The notes beneath the pieces are model-generated. The model did not search any database. It was not told the origin of the DNA and saw only the letters and a list, made by a program, of their open reading frames with translations. 64,000 nucleotides of DNA from PALSA-555 sp963731625 (GTDB lineage Bacteria; Actinomycetota; Acidimicrobiia; IMCC26256; PALSA-555): positions 992,001-1,056,000 of the forward strand of contig CAVSWH010000001.1 of NCBI GenBank assembly GCA_963731625.1, in the 5' to 3' direction. Position 1 is the first letter of the stretch. Each line of letters opens with the position of its first letter. A program made the position numbers and the translations under genes. Shown here piece after piece: positions 26,117 to 34,198 of this stretch.

Positions 26117-27805
26117 TCAGGTCGCTGGGTCAGCGGTGGCTTCGGGTGGTCGCGACGCGGCCCGGGCCACGGCGCGTGCGTGATAGGCGTCGTCACGGAG
26201 CTCCTCGCTGTCAGGACACGCGACGAGGCCTTGCATGACCGCCCACACGGCTCGACGCGGCTGGTTCGCGGCGAGCGCCAGCTCGACGAGTCGCTGCGTC
26301 GCGTCGACGACGACGCGCTCGGCACGCTCCACGTGGCCCTCCCGCTCCGCCCACCGGTAGCCGGACAGGTCGAAGGGGCGCCCGCGCACGGCCGTCAGGG
26401 CGGCGGCGAGCACGTCGGCGGCGACGCCGGGACTCGCGGTGACGGCGGTGTCGAGCGCTGCCTCGAGGCCGGCGAGGTCGGTGCCGACGGACGGCGCGAG
26501 CTGGCCGACGTGGCGCCGGAAGCGGCGGAGGTACGGCTCGCCGCCCTCGTCGACGCCGAGCAGCTTTCGGGCGACCGAGACGCGGTTCGACCATGTCGCG
26601 GCCGTCGGGGCCTGGTCAGGCCACAGTGCGGCGCGGATCTGGTGGTCGGGTGCCCCGCCGGGATGGCACGCGAGGTAGGTGACGAGCTCGAGGCACTTCC
26701 CGCCGCGGGGACCCGGCGCGCCGTGCACCTCGACGGCTCCGAGCACGCACACTTGGACGCGGGTCGGCACCGACGGCACGGGGCTCGGCTCGACGATCGG
26801 GCTCGTCGCCGGGACCGGGTCGGGCGCGACCGACGAGACGGGCGGCCGCGGGGCGGCCACGGTGACGTCGCCGAGACACGACACCCCGATGCGCCCGTCC
26901 GCACAGTGCAGTCGGAGGTCGGCGGTGTCGGCGTCGCCGTCGACGAGCACCGTCACGCGGGAAGCGCCGATCGACGCGTCGACGAGGCGCGAGACGGTGC
27001 CGGGCGCGACGGCGCGTGGGACCGCGACGACGCATGCGGGCGTGTCGGGTGGTGGTTGTCGCCGGGTGCCGCGGTGGCGTCGCCGGCTCGATCGTCGGGC
27101 GGCGCGGCGCCAGAGGAGCGCGAGGGCGTCGTCGAGGTCGACGGTCCCGGCCCGATCGCCGTCGGCGCCGCGCAGCGCCACCGTCGCGAGGTCCCGGTGC
27201 TCGGCACCACCAGCGAGTGCGTCGAGCATCAGGTCGACGACGGGGGTCGTCGCGGCGGGCTCGCCCACGACGGCGACGACGCGAAAGGCGCCCACGTTGA
27301 GCCACAGCATCCCGGTGGTGGTCGGACCGAGCGCCACGAGCGTCGGCAGCGGAGCGACGCCCGGCGCCGCGAGCTGAGCCGGGGATGCCTCCGAGACCCA
27401 CCCCGACGGGCTGGCGTGCCACGGCGGCCGCGCCGGGCCGGGCGGCCCGTCCCAGAAGACTTCGAGCGCGTCGTCGCTCAGGTGCGCGGCGAGCGGGGTC
27501 GGCCCCGGGGCTCGCTGCTCCGCCGCCAGGCGCGCGACCCACCCGCCGGGGTGATCGAGCGAGTCGGCCGGTGGCGTCGGCTGGGCGCGGTGGCGGGAAC
27601 GGAACGCCACCGCCGCCGCGGCGGCGACGAGGACCGTGCGGACGACCGGCTTCGGGTCGGCGGGCGTGGCGGCGAGCGGCCGGAAGACGAAGGCGTCGAG
27701 CGCCAACCCGGCGTCGAGGGCGACGGCGACGGCGAGCGCGGCGCGCCCGGCGGGGGTGCGGGGCCACACCCTGCGGCGCGCCCAGGTCGCGTCCTGCTCA
27801 TCCAA
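26117..27805 (-). CDS. Membrane-anchored BTAD (bacterial transcriptional activator domain) protein
   Basis: The 562-residue protein has two N-terminal hydrophobic segments (about 17-45 and 52-68), a middle region of about 270 residues without a recognised family, and a C-terminal BTAD/SARP-like part from about residue 350. That part reads VQVCVLGAVEVHG, then ELVTYLACHPGG, IRAALWP and SNRVSVARKLLG, followed by TPR-like helices. In SARP regulators this domain activates transcription; here it would have to act from the membrane or work in protein contacts. It is first in the secretion-like unit, 24 bp before the VirB2-like gene, and could control or sense assembly. Confidence 0.82.
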   Translation of the reverse strand: MDEQDATWARRRVWPRTPAGRAALAVAVALDAGLALDAFVFRPLAATPADPKPVVRTVLVAAAAAVAFRSRHRAQPTPPADSLDHPGGWVARLAAEQRAPGPTPLAAHLSDDALEVFWDGPPGPARPPWHASPSGWVSEASPAQLAAPGVAPLPTLVALGPTTTGMLWLNVGAFRVVAVVGEPAATTPVVDLMLDALAGGAEHRDLATVALRGADGDRAGTVDLDDALALLWRRAARRSSRRRHRGTRRQPPPDTPACVVAVPRAVAPGTVSRLVDASIGASRVTVLVDGDADTADLRLHCADGRIGVSCLGDVTVAAPRPPVSSVAPDPVPATSPIVEPSPVPSVPTRVQVCVLGAVEVHGAPGPRGGKCLELVTYLACHPGGAPDHQIRAALWPDQAPTAATWSNRVSVARKLLGVDEGGEPYLRRFRRHVGQLAPSVGTDLAGLEAALDTAVTASPGVAADVLAAALTAVRGRPFDLSGYRWAEREGHVERAERVVVDATQRLVELALAANQPRRAVWAVMQGLVACPDSEELRDDAYHARAVARAASRPPEATADPAT

Positions 27806-27848
27806 TGCCCCTGGTGGACCACGCCGGGGCGCCTCGGTGACGCGCGAA

Positions 27849-28604
27849 TCAGCCGATGGATGGTCGGACGAGCGCGCCGCCGTCGACGACGAGCGTGTGC
27901 CCGGTGATCCAGGAGCCCGCGTCGCTCGCCAGGAAGAGCGCGGCGTCGGCGACGTCCTCGGGGAGGCCGAGGCGCTGGAGCGGCGCGTGCGCGGCCGCGG
28001 CCTCTTCGGCGGGCTCCCAGAGCGCGCGGGCGAATTCCGTCTTCACGAGCCCGGGCGCCAAGGCGTTCACCCGCACACCCGGCGCGAGCTCGACCGCGAG
28101 CGTCTTCGTGAGGTGGATGAGCGCGGCCTTCGTGACGTTGTAGATGCCGAGGCCGCGTTCGCCGCGCAGCCCACCGACGGATGCGACGTTCAGCACGACG
28201 CCGCCGTGGTCTTGCATCCACGCGCGCCACGCCGCCTGGGTCCAGACCAGCGGGCCCCGCAGGTTCACCTGGAAGGTCTTGTCGTAGCGGCCGAGGTCGA
28301 TGTCGATGGTCGGCCCGAAGTACGGGTTCGTGGCGGCGTTGTTCACGAGGATGTCGAGGCGCCCGTGACGCTGCATGGTGCGGTCGACACACGCCTCGGC
28401 CTGGTCCGGCTCGCCGGCGTTCGCCGGGCAGGTCGTCACGTTCGGGCCCATCGCCGACGCCGCCTCCTCGAGCGCGTCCGCCTTGCGGGACGAGAGGACG
28501 ACGTCGGCCCCCGCGGCCGCGAACGCGGCGGCGATGGCCCGTCCGATGCCTTTGGACGCGCCCGTCACGAGCGCGGTCTTCCCGTCGAGGCGCAGCTCAG
28601 TCAT
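27849..28604 (-). CDS. Short-chain dehydrogenase/reductase (SDR)
   Basis: The 251-residue classical SDR has the cofactor loop TGASKGIG near residues 13-20, NNAATNP, the active-site serine in LNVASVGG, and YNVTKAA with the catalytic Tyr and Lys. It ends ITGHTLVVDGG. It reduces or oxidises a carbonyl or alcohol with NAD(P); the substrate is unknown. The ATG at 28604 is chosen by homology and overlaps the Fe-S gene upstream by 8 bp, so the two are probably co-expressed. Confidence 0.93.
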   Translation of the reverse strand: MTELRLDGKTALVTGASKGIGRAIAAAFAAAGADVVLSSRKADALEEAASAMGPNVTTCPANAGEPDQAEACVDRTMQRHGRLDILVNNAATNPYFGPTIDIDLGRYDKTFQVNLRGPLVWTQAAWRAWMQDHGGVVLNVASVGGLRGERGLGIYNVTKAALIHLTKTLAVELAPGVRVNALAPGLVKTEFARALWEPAEEAAAAHAPLQRLGLPEDVADAALFLASDAGSWITGHTLVVDGGALVRPSIG

Positions 28605-29781
28605 GCGCTGATCCTGCTCCGTGGCCCGGCGTCCCGGCGAGCACCTCGTCGAGCACCTCGAGTGGGTGGCGGGCATCGACGCCGGCAGCGGCCAGGTGGA
28701 GCGCGCAGCCCGGGTTGGCGCTCACGACGATCGGCGCGCCGGTGCGGGCGATGGCCGCGAGCTTGCGGTCCCGGATCTCGGCGGCGAGGTCGGGGTGCAG
28801 CGCGGCGTAGGCGCCGCCGGCGCCACAGCACAGCCCGTCGTCGTCGAGCTCGCGCAGCTCGGCGATCGGCGCCAGCAGCACGCGGACGGCGTCCTGCGCG
28901 TGCTGGACGTGGCGGAGATGGCAGGGATCGTGGACGGCGACCGGCGAGTCGAACCGTCGGGCGCCGTCGAGCGGCAGGCGGTCACGGTGGGCCGCGAGCC
29001 ATTCGTGGACGTCGAACACGCGGGCGCTGAACCGGACCGCCTCATCGGTGCCGAGCAGCTGGCCGTACTCCTTCAGTGCGGCGCCGCACCCCGCCGAGTC
29101 GACGAGGACCGGCGCATCCCCCGGCAGGGCGCGGATGACGCGGCGAGCGATGGCGCGTGCGTCGTCGCCGAGCCCGGCGTGGTGATGCAGCGCGCCGCAG
29201 CACGCGGCGCCCCGGGGGCTGGGCAGCGAGACGCCGACCCCGGCCGCCGCGAGGACGCGGATCACCGCGCCGTGGACCGGCCGCTGCCACGCGTCCATGA
29301 CGCAGCCGGTGAAGAGCCAGACGTCGTCGCCGGTGGCGCGCAGCGGCGCGCTCCGCAGCGGGAGACGCGGCAGCGACACGCGCGACGGCACGACGTGCAG
29401 CCGCTGGGCCACGGCCAGCGCTCGCGAGCCGGCGACCAGCAGCCGGTGGTGGGTCAGCACCCGGTAGCCGAGCCGCTGCCAGCGTGGGACGTAGCGCGTC
29501 TCGGCCGTGAGGGTCTCCCGGGCACCCGCCATGAGATGGCCGAACTGCACGGACGACGGGCAGACCGCTTCGCAGGCCCGGCACTGCACGCACTCGTCCA
29601 TGTAGCGGGTGAACTCGTCGTCGAGGCCGGCAGTGCCGCGCTGCACGGCGCGCATCGCGGCGATGCGGCCGCGGGGTGAGGCGCTCTCGTCGCCGGTGAC
29701 GCGATACGTGGGGCAGTGTGGGAGGCACAGCCCGCAGGCGACACAGGTGACCAGCTCCTCCTCGTCGACTCGCAGCGCCAC
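28597..29781 (-). CDS. Glycolate oxidase iron-sulfur subunit-like protein (GlcF type)
   Basis: The 394-residue protein has two ferredoxin 4Fe-4S motifs, CVACGLCLPHC and CVQCRACEAVC, in the first 75 residues. Two cysteine-rich CCG domains follow: FTGCVMD...GAACCGALHHHAG and PCHLRHVQHAQ...LCCGAGG. This is the GlcF layout, related to heterodisulfide reductase D. GlcF passes electrons from a GlcD-type flavoprotein to quinone. No FAD-subunit gene is adjacent, so the partner is unknown. The GTG at 29781 with GGAG upstream is chosen; the frame extends further but without homology. Confidence 0.87.
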   Translation of the reverse strand: MALRVDEEELVTCVACGLCLPHCPTYRVTGDESASPRGRIAAMRAVQRGTAGLDDEFTRYMDECVQCRACEAVCPSSVQFGHLMAGARETLTAETRYVPRWQRLGYRVLTHHRLLVAGSRALAVAQRLHVVPSRVSLPRLPLRSAPLRATGDDVWLFTGCVMDAWQRPVHGAVIRVLAAAGVGVSLPSPRGAACCGALHHHAGLGDDARAIARRVIRALPGDAPVLVDSAGCGAALKEYGQLLGTDEAVRFSARVFDVHEWLAAHRDRLPLDGARRFDSPVAVHDPCHLRHVQHAQDAVRVLLAPIAELRELDDDGLCCGAGGAYAALHPDLAAEIRDRKLAAIARTGAPIVVSANPGCALHLAAAGVDARHPLEVLDEVLAGTPGHGAGSAHD

Positions 29782-29898
29782 CGTGTCTCCCGCGTGGTCG
29801 TCGTTCGCGGCTCGGGGGTCCACCCTATGGGCGGACGACGCCGAGCCCGGCGGCCGGGTGGGACCACCGGCGCGGAGCCCAGCGCGAGGATGCGGGCC

Positions 29899-30312
29899 GT
29901 GACCGACGCGACGACCACGATCGACGACCGGGTGCGCCGGCTGGCCGTGCTCGTGGCGCGCGCCCGCGTCGGCGCCGGCGCCGCCATGCTCGCCGCGGCC
30001 GGCCCGCTCGCCCGGGTCGCGGTCGGCGGCACGCAGCCGGGCGGACGGGCGGCGCTGCGGCTCGCGGGCGGTCGCGACCTGGCTCTCGGCATCGGCGCGC
30101 TGACGAGCGTGCGCGAGTCCTCGCACGGGCCGGAATGGGTGAGCATGGGCGCGCTCGTCGACGGGATCGACGCCGTCGTGCTGCTCGTGACGCCACGCCT
30201 GCCGTGGCGGTCGAGGGTCTTCGGGCTCGTGGCCGGGGCGACCGCGGTGGCGGGGTGGCTCACCGCGCAGCGCCTCGCCGACGCCGAGGCGGCGAAGGCC
30301 GCGCCGGCCTAG
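29899..30312 (+). CDS. Small hydrophobic membrane protein of unknown function
   Basis: The protein of about 137 residues has Ala/Gly-rich membrane segments near 25-45, 82-100 and 105-125, with RLAGGRDLALGIGAL in the middle. This pattern resembles small DUF4267-type membrane proteins, but I am not certain. The GTG at 29899 is favoured by GAGG 9 bp upstream; the ATG at 29890 has no room for a ribosome-binding site. It is divergent from the GlcF-like gene and convergent with the PhyH gene. Confidence 0.6.
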   Translation: MTDATTTIDDRVRRLAVLVARARVGAGAAMLAAAGPLARVAVGGTQPGGRAALRLAGGRDLALGIGALTSVRESSHGPEWVSMGALVDGIDAVVLLVTPRLPWRSRVFGLVAGATAVAGWLTAQRLADAEAAKAAPA

Positions 30313-30349
30313 CAGCTGTCGCGGGTTGTGGGGCGGGAGTCGCCCGGCC

Positions 30350-31138
30350 TCAACGGTCGGCGTCGGTCTCGAGCAGCCGTTCGGGGTGGCGCCCGTCGAC
30401 GTAGCCGACGAAGGGCGGATAGATGCTGTAGCCGAGCAGCTCGCGCAGCCGCTTCGGCATGGTGCGGGCCTGTTCGGGCGTGACCACGAGCAGGTGCGTC
30501 TCCTGGGGCCGCAACCATCCGGCGCAGTACTCGATCGCGACGCCGAGCCGGGCACGGTCGGTTCGGTTGGGTCCACCGCCGTGCCAGAGCGACCCGACGT
30601 AGAGCATCGCCGACCCGGCGGGCATCTCGGCGAGCGCGGGTGTCGTGTCGGGCGCGGGCCGGTCGAGGTCGCGGTGGCTGCCCCGGAACACACGGGTCGC
30701 GCCGTTCGCCGCCGTGAAGTCGTCGAAGGCCCACATGACGTTCATGACGAGCTGCGGGTGGGGCCGCGGGACCGGATAGATGTCCTCGTCGCGATGCAGC
30801 ACCTGCTCGTCCTCACCCGGACCGATCTCGATGCCGGTCGGGCCGCTCAGCTGACAGTGCGGCCCGAGCACCTGCTCGACCGCGCCGAACACGAGCGGAT
30901 GGATCGCGAGGTCGTCGAGCACGCGGGTCTTCGCGAACACGGCGTAGAGCCGCCGCGTGTGGTAGCCCTCGAACGGGTTTCGACCGCATGGCACGCCGTC
31001 GAGCAGCTCGCGCAACTCGGTGCCGATGCCGAGTGCTTCCTCGCGAGACAGCAGATCCTCGACGATCGCGTACCCGTCGTGATCGAGTCGTTCGACGACA
31101 CCCTCGACGGTCAGCGCGGGGTCGAGCGTGCGCGGCAC
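30350..31138 (-). CDS. Phytanoyl-CoA dioxygenase (PhyH) family protein
   Basis: The protein of about 262 residues has the PhyH fold of Fe(II)/2-oxoglutarate oxygenases. GYAIVEDLLSREEA is the start of the domain, HRDED provides the His and Asp iron ligands, and SLWHGGGPNRTDRARLGV carries the second His and the 2-oxoglutarate-binding Arg. It would hydroxylate an unknown substrate. The GTG at 31138 is chosen, with GGAGG only one base upstream, so the true start is uncertain; a GTG at 31159 lies inside the tandem repeat. Confidence 0.88.
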   Translation of the reverse strand: MPRTLDPALTVEGVVERLDHDGYAIVEDLLSREEALGIGTELRELLDGVPCGRNPFEGYHTRRLYAVFAKTRVLDDLAIHPLVFGAVEQVLGPHCQLSGPTGIEIGPGEDEQVLHRDEDIYPVPRPHPQLVMNVMWAFDDFTAANGATRVFRGSHRDLDRPAPDTTPALAEMPAGSAMLYVGSLWHGGGPNRTDRARLGVAIEYCAGWLRPQETHLLVVTPEQARTMPKRLRELLGYSIYPPFVGYVDGRHPERLLETDADR

Positions 31139-31154
31139 ACCTCCAACGCTACTG

Positions 31155-31198
31155 GCCACCGAGCCGCGCAGCTCGGGCCACCGAGCCGCGCAGCTCGG
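31155..31198. repeat. Two tandem 22-bp copies, each an inverted repeat
   Basis: The 22-bp unit GCCACCGAGCCGCGCAGCTC plus GG is repeated perfectly and without a gap. Within each copy, CCGAGC and GCTCGG pair around CGCGCA to form a 6-bp hairpin stem. The repeat lies in the short gap upstream of the PhyH gene. It could be a REP-like element or part of an mRNA leader. Confidence 0.7.
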
Positions 31199-31233
31199 GC
31201 TGCCTCGCGGCGGTTGCGGCTTCGGCGACGGGA

Positions 31234-32364
31234 TCAGGGGCGGCGTGGGCGGAGTTGTCGCAACGGCTCGCCGTGTGTCCACGCCGCGGGATCGCCGGGC
31301 AACCAGCGACGCCCTGCCCCTTCGACGCGCACGCGCGTCTGCGCGCGCTGCAGCGCCACCCGCTCCGGGGTGACGCCCGTGCGGGCGGCCTCAGCGAGCA
31401 CCGCCTCTGCGGTCTCCTCGATGGACTCGGCGCGCCTCATCGCCCGGGACGCCTGGTACCCCGTGAACTCCTCGGCGATGTTGATGATGCCGCCGGCGCT
31501 GGCGAGGAAGTCGGGGACGTAGAGGATCCCGCGCCGGGCGAGCTGGCCGTCGACGCCGGGGCCGGCGAGCTGGTTGTTGGCCGCGCCGCACACCGCTCGG
31601 CAGGCGAGGCGCTCGACGGTTCGCTCGTCGAGGACAGCGCCGAGTGCGCACGGCGCGAGGACGTCGCAGGGGACGTCGAGGACGTCGCGGGCGGGCACAA
31701 CCGTGGCGCCCACGGTGGCGGCGACCGCCTCGGCCCGGGCGTCGAGCCGGTCGGCGACGGTGACCGCCATGCCCGCCTCGCTCGCGAGCCGCGTCAGGTG
31801 GGCGCCGACCTTGCCCGCGCCCTGGATGGCGAGTCGCCGGCCCGCGAGCGTGGCGTCGGGCCCGTCCAGCGCGGTGACGACCGCCCGGCAGGCGGCGAGC
31901 ACGCCGACCGCCGTGACCGGGGACGGGTCACCCGACCCGCCCGCGGCGGGGCTCACGCCGGTGACCCACGGCGTCACGGTGGCGAGCTGGTCCATGTCCG
32001 CGGTGCTGGCCCCGACGTCCTCGGCGGCCAGGTACCGGCCGCCGAGCTCGTCGATGGCCCGACCGAGCGCGGTCAGCATCGCTGCGGGGTGGGGGGCGTC
32101 GGGGTCGTCGACGAGGACCACCGCCTTGCCGCCCCCTTGGTGCAGCCCGGCGAGCGACGCCTTCCACGTCATGGCCTCGGAGAGCGCGAGGGCGTCGCGG
32201 ACGGCGTCGCCCTCGGTGGCGTAGCGCCAGAAGCGGATACCGCCGAGCGACGGACCGAGCGCGGTCGAGTGGATCGCGATGACGGCCCGCAGACCCGCGG
32301 CCCGGTCGGCGACGAGCACGACCTGCTCGTGGCCGCGCTCGAGCATCGTGGCGGTGACGTCCAC
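31234..32364 (-). CDS. Leucine/valine dehydrogenase (Glu/Leu/Phe/Val dehydrogenase family)
   Basis: The 376-residue NAD-dependent amino acid dehydrogenase shows LGPSLGGIRFW, then the catalytic-lysine segment MTWKASLAGLHQGGGKAVV, ASTADMDQLA and the Rossmann motif AIQGAGKVGAHLTRLASEAG. NNQLAGPGVDGQLARRGILYVPD completes the family pattern. It deaminates branched-chain amino acids to 2-oxo acids, linking to branched fatty acid or acyl-CoA supply. Leucine versus valine preference cannot be read. It has its own short upstream gap to the kelch gene. Confidence 0.92.
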   Translation of the reverse strand: MDVTATMLERGHEQVVLVADRAAGLRAVIAIHSTALGPSLGGIRFWRYATEGDAVRDALALSEAMTWKASLAGLHQGGGKAVVLVDDPDAPHPAAMLTALGRAIDELGGRYLAAEDVGASTADMDQLATVTPWVTGVSPAAGGSGDPSPVTAVGVLAACRAVVTALDGPDATLAGRRLAIQGAGKVGAHLTRLASEAGMAVTVADRLDARAEAVAATVGATVVPARDVLDVPCDVLAPCALGAVLDERTVERLACRAVCGAANNQLAGPGVDGQLARRGILYVPDFLASAGGIINIAEEFTGYQASRAMRRAESIEETAEAVLAEAARTGVTPERVALQRAQTRVRVEGAGRRWLPGDPAAWTHGEPLRQLRPRRP

Positions 32365-32388
32365 CGCCGCCGACGCTAGGCGCCGCGG

Positions 32389-33402
32389 TCAGTGGCTGAG
32401 GGTGAGGGTCAGGACGCTGGTGACGGGCGCGCTGGTCGAGCCCTGCCCGCCGACGAGGTAGCCGACGCCATTCACGACGGTCGCGGCGGCGTCGGACAGC
32501 GGCGCGGGAAGGGACCCGGCGGGCGTGACGGTCGCCGACGGCAGCTGGACCCGCAGCACCTGCGCGCTGACGACGTCGTTGACGAAGCCGCCGAGGAGAT
32601 AGACGGAATCGCCGAGCACGACCGCCGTGGCGTGCGACAACGTCGCCGGGAGCTGGCCGACGATCTGGGTGGTGCCGGTGGCCGGGTCGTAGCGCTGGAT
32701 GTCGGTCGTGTCCGTGCCCTGCGCGCTCGCCACACCGCCGAAGAGATAGACGGCGTTGCCGACGACGGCGACGGCCGGGTAGCGGACCGGCGCGGCGACG
32801 GTGCCCGCGGCCCGCCAGGTGACCCCGTCGCTGCTCGCCTCGACGGAGGGGTAGAGGGTGGTGGCCTCCAGCCCGCCACCGAGCGCGTAGACGGTCCCGT
32901 TGACGACGGCGGCCACGAGGTCGGCGCGGGGCATCGCGAGGTTGCCGATCGGCTGACTCGCGCCGCCCGCCGCGGGCACTGCCTGGACGGTGCTGCGCTG
33001 CGCGGGCGACCCGTCGCCGCCGGCGATGACGAGGTACCGGCCGCCGAGGAACGCACCGGACGAGTCGTGCACCGGGTCGGTCAGCGTCCCGAAGGAGCGC
33101 ACCGCGCCGCTCGTGGGATCGAGGGACGTGACCGCCGCCGTCGAGGTCTTCGTCGCGTCCAGCCCGCCGAGCGCAACGAGCTGGTGCCCGTCGGTGAGGA
33201 GCACCTCGCGCGAGACCGGCGCCGGCAGCTGGAACGGCGCGGGCGCGAGGTGCAGCACACCACCGGAGGCAGCCGTCGTGGGTGGCGTCGTCGGGGTCGA
33301 CGTCGTCGAAGGTGAGAGCGCGCTGTTGCTGCCGCCGCAGGCCGACGCGAGGAGTGCCACGAGTGCGCCGACCGCGACGGACCCGAAGAGACGACGCGGC
33401 AC
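32389..33402 (-). CDS. Kelch-repeat lipoprotein
   Basis: The 337-residue protein starts with a lipoprotein signal peptide whose lipobox is LLASAC, followed by a Ser/Thr/Pro linker. Five or six repeats of about 50 residues follow, each with a di-glycine after hydrophobic residues (LVALGG, LVIAGG, VYALGG, VYLFGG, VYLLGG, GYLVGG), the kelch beta-propeller pattern. It should sit on the outer face of the membrane and bind a ligand or protein. No enzyme motif was seen. It ends 24 bp before the start of the dehydrogenase gene on the same strand. Confidence 0.87.
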   Translation of the reverse strand: MPRRLFGSVAVGALVALLASACGGSNSALSPSTTSTPTTPPTTAASGGVLHLAPAPFQLPAPVSREVLLTDGHQLVALGGLDATKTSTAAVTSLDPTSGAVRSFGTLTDPVHDSSGAFLGGRYLVIAGGDGSPAQRSTVQAVPAAGGASQPIGNLAMPRADLVAAVVNGTVYALGGGLEATTLYPSVEASSDGVTWRAAGTVAAPVRYPAVAVVGNAVYLFGGVASAQGTDTTDIQRYDPATGTTQIVGQLPATLSHATAVVLGDSVYLLGGFVNDVVSAQVLRVQLPSATVTPAGSLPAPLSDAAATVVNGVGYLVGGQGSTSAPVTSVLTLTLSH

Positions 33403-33487
33403 GGCGGTACGCTAGGCGCTGGCCAGGCGCGTCTCGCCAACTGAGGCGGCGACCGAAGGAACCACGATCAGCCCCGACGCCGCGCTC

Positions 33488-34129
33488 GTGTTCGCCGGCG
33501 GTGATCCCTCACCGACGACGCTCCGCACTCGCCTGCCCGAGGATGCCTTCGTCGTCGCCGCGGATTCGGGCCTGGCCCACGCGCGGGCCCTGGGATGCCG
33601 CGTCGACCTCGTCGTCGGCGACCTCGACTCGGTGGATCTCGTCCAGCTCGCTGAGGCGCGACGGGACGGGGCCGCCGTCGAGACCCACCCACGCGACAAG
33701 GACCAGACCGACCTCGAGCTGGCCCTCGACGCGGCGCTCGCCCGAGGCGCTCGCGCCGTCACCGTGGTCGGCGGGCACGGCGGTCGTCTCGACCACTTCG
33801 CGGCCAACCTGACGCTCCTCGCGTCGCCCCGCTACCGCGGGGCGCGCCTCGACGCCTGGATGGGCGAGGCGCACGTCGTCGTCGTCCGCGACGACGTCGA
33901 GCTGACGGGTACCCCGGGCGCGCTCCTCACGCTCGTGCCGCTGGGCGGGCCGGCGTGCGGGATCCGCACCACCGGGCTCCGCTACCCCCTCGACGACGAG
34001 GACCTCGATGTCGGCACGAGCCGCGCGGTGAGCAACGAGTTCACCGCGGCCCGCGCGCGGATCCGAGTGCGGGGTGGGACGCTGCTCGCGATCGCGCCGC
34101 ACGCCCTCGCCGACCCGCTCGAGGGCTGA
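33488..34129 (+). CDS. Thiamine pyrophosphokinase
   Basis: The protein of about 213 residues matches thiamine pyrophosphokinase, which makes TPP from thiamine and ATP. FAGGDPSP, VVAADSGLAHA, VVGDLDSVD and DKDQTDLELALDAAL are the catalytic-domain motifs, and VSNEFTAARARIRVRGGTLL is the thiamine-binding end. The GTG at 33488 has no clear ribosome-binding site. An ATC at 33467, six bases after AAGGA, would add seven residues and may be the true, rare start. It completes salvage, complementing the thi operon far upstream. Confidence 0.88.
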   Translation: MFAGGDPSPTTLRTRLPEDAFVVAADSGLAHARALGCRVDLVVGDLDSVDLVQLAEARRDGAAVETHPRDKDQTDLELALDAALARGARAVTVVGGHGGRLDHFAANLTLLASPRYRGARLDAWMGEAHVVVVRDDVELTGTPGALLTLVPLGGPACGIRTTGLRYPLDDEDLDVGTSRAVSNEFTAARARIRVRGGTLLAIAPHALADPLEG

Positions 34130-34198
34130 CGCCGTCTGCATCAAATCCCCACATCTTCGTGAGGACTCCGCGACAGGCGCTCCCTAGCATGGTCATCG

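Noticed and set aside
21144..27805. Reading the VirB4/SCO6880 locus as an integrated conjugative element
   Set aside because: No integrase, relaxase, direct-repeat ends or tRNA gene was found beside it, and base composition matches the surroundings.
33421..33470. A second thiamine riboswitch before thiamine pyrophosphokinase
   Set aside because: A CTGAGGC stretch is present, but the rest of the aptamer core is missing and the gap is too short.
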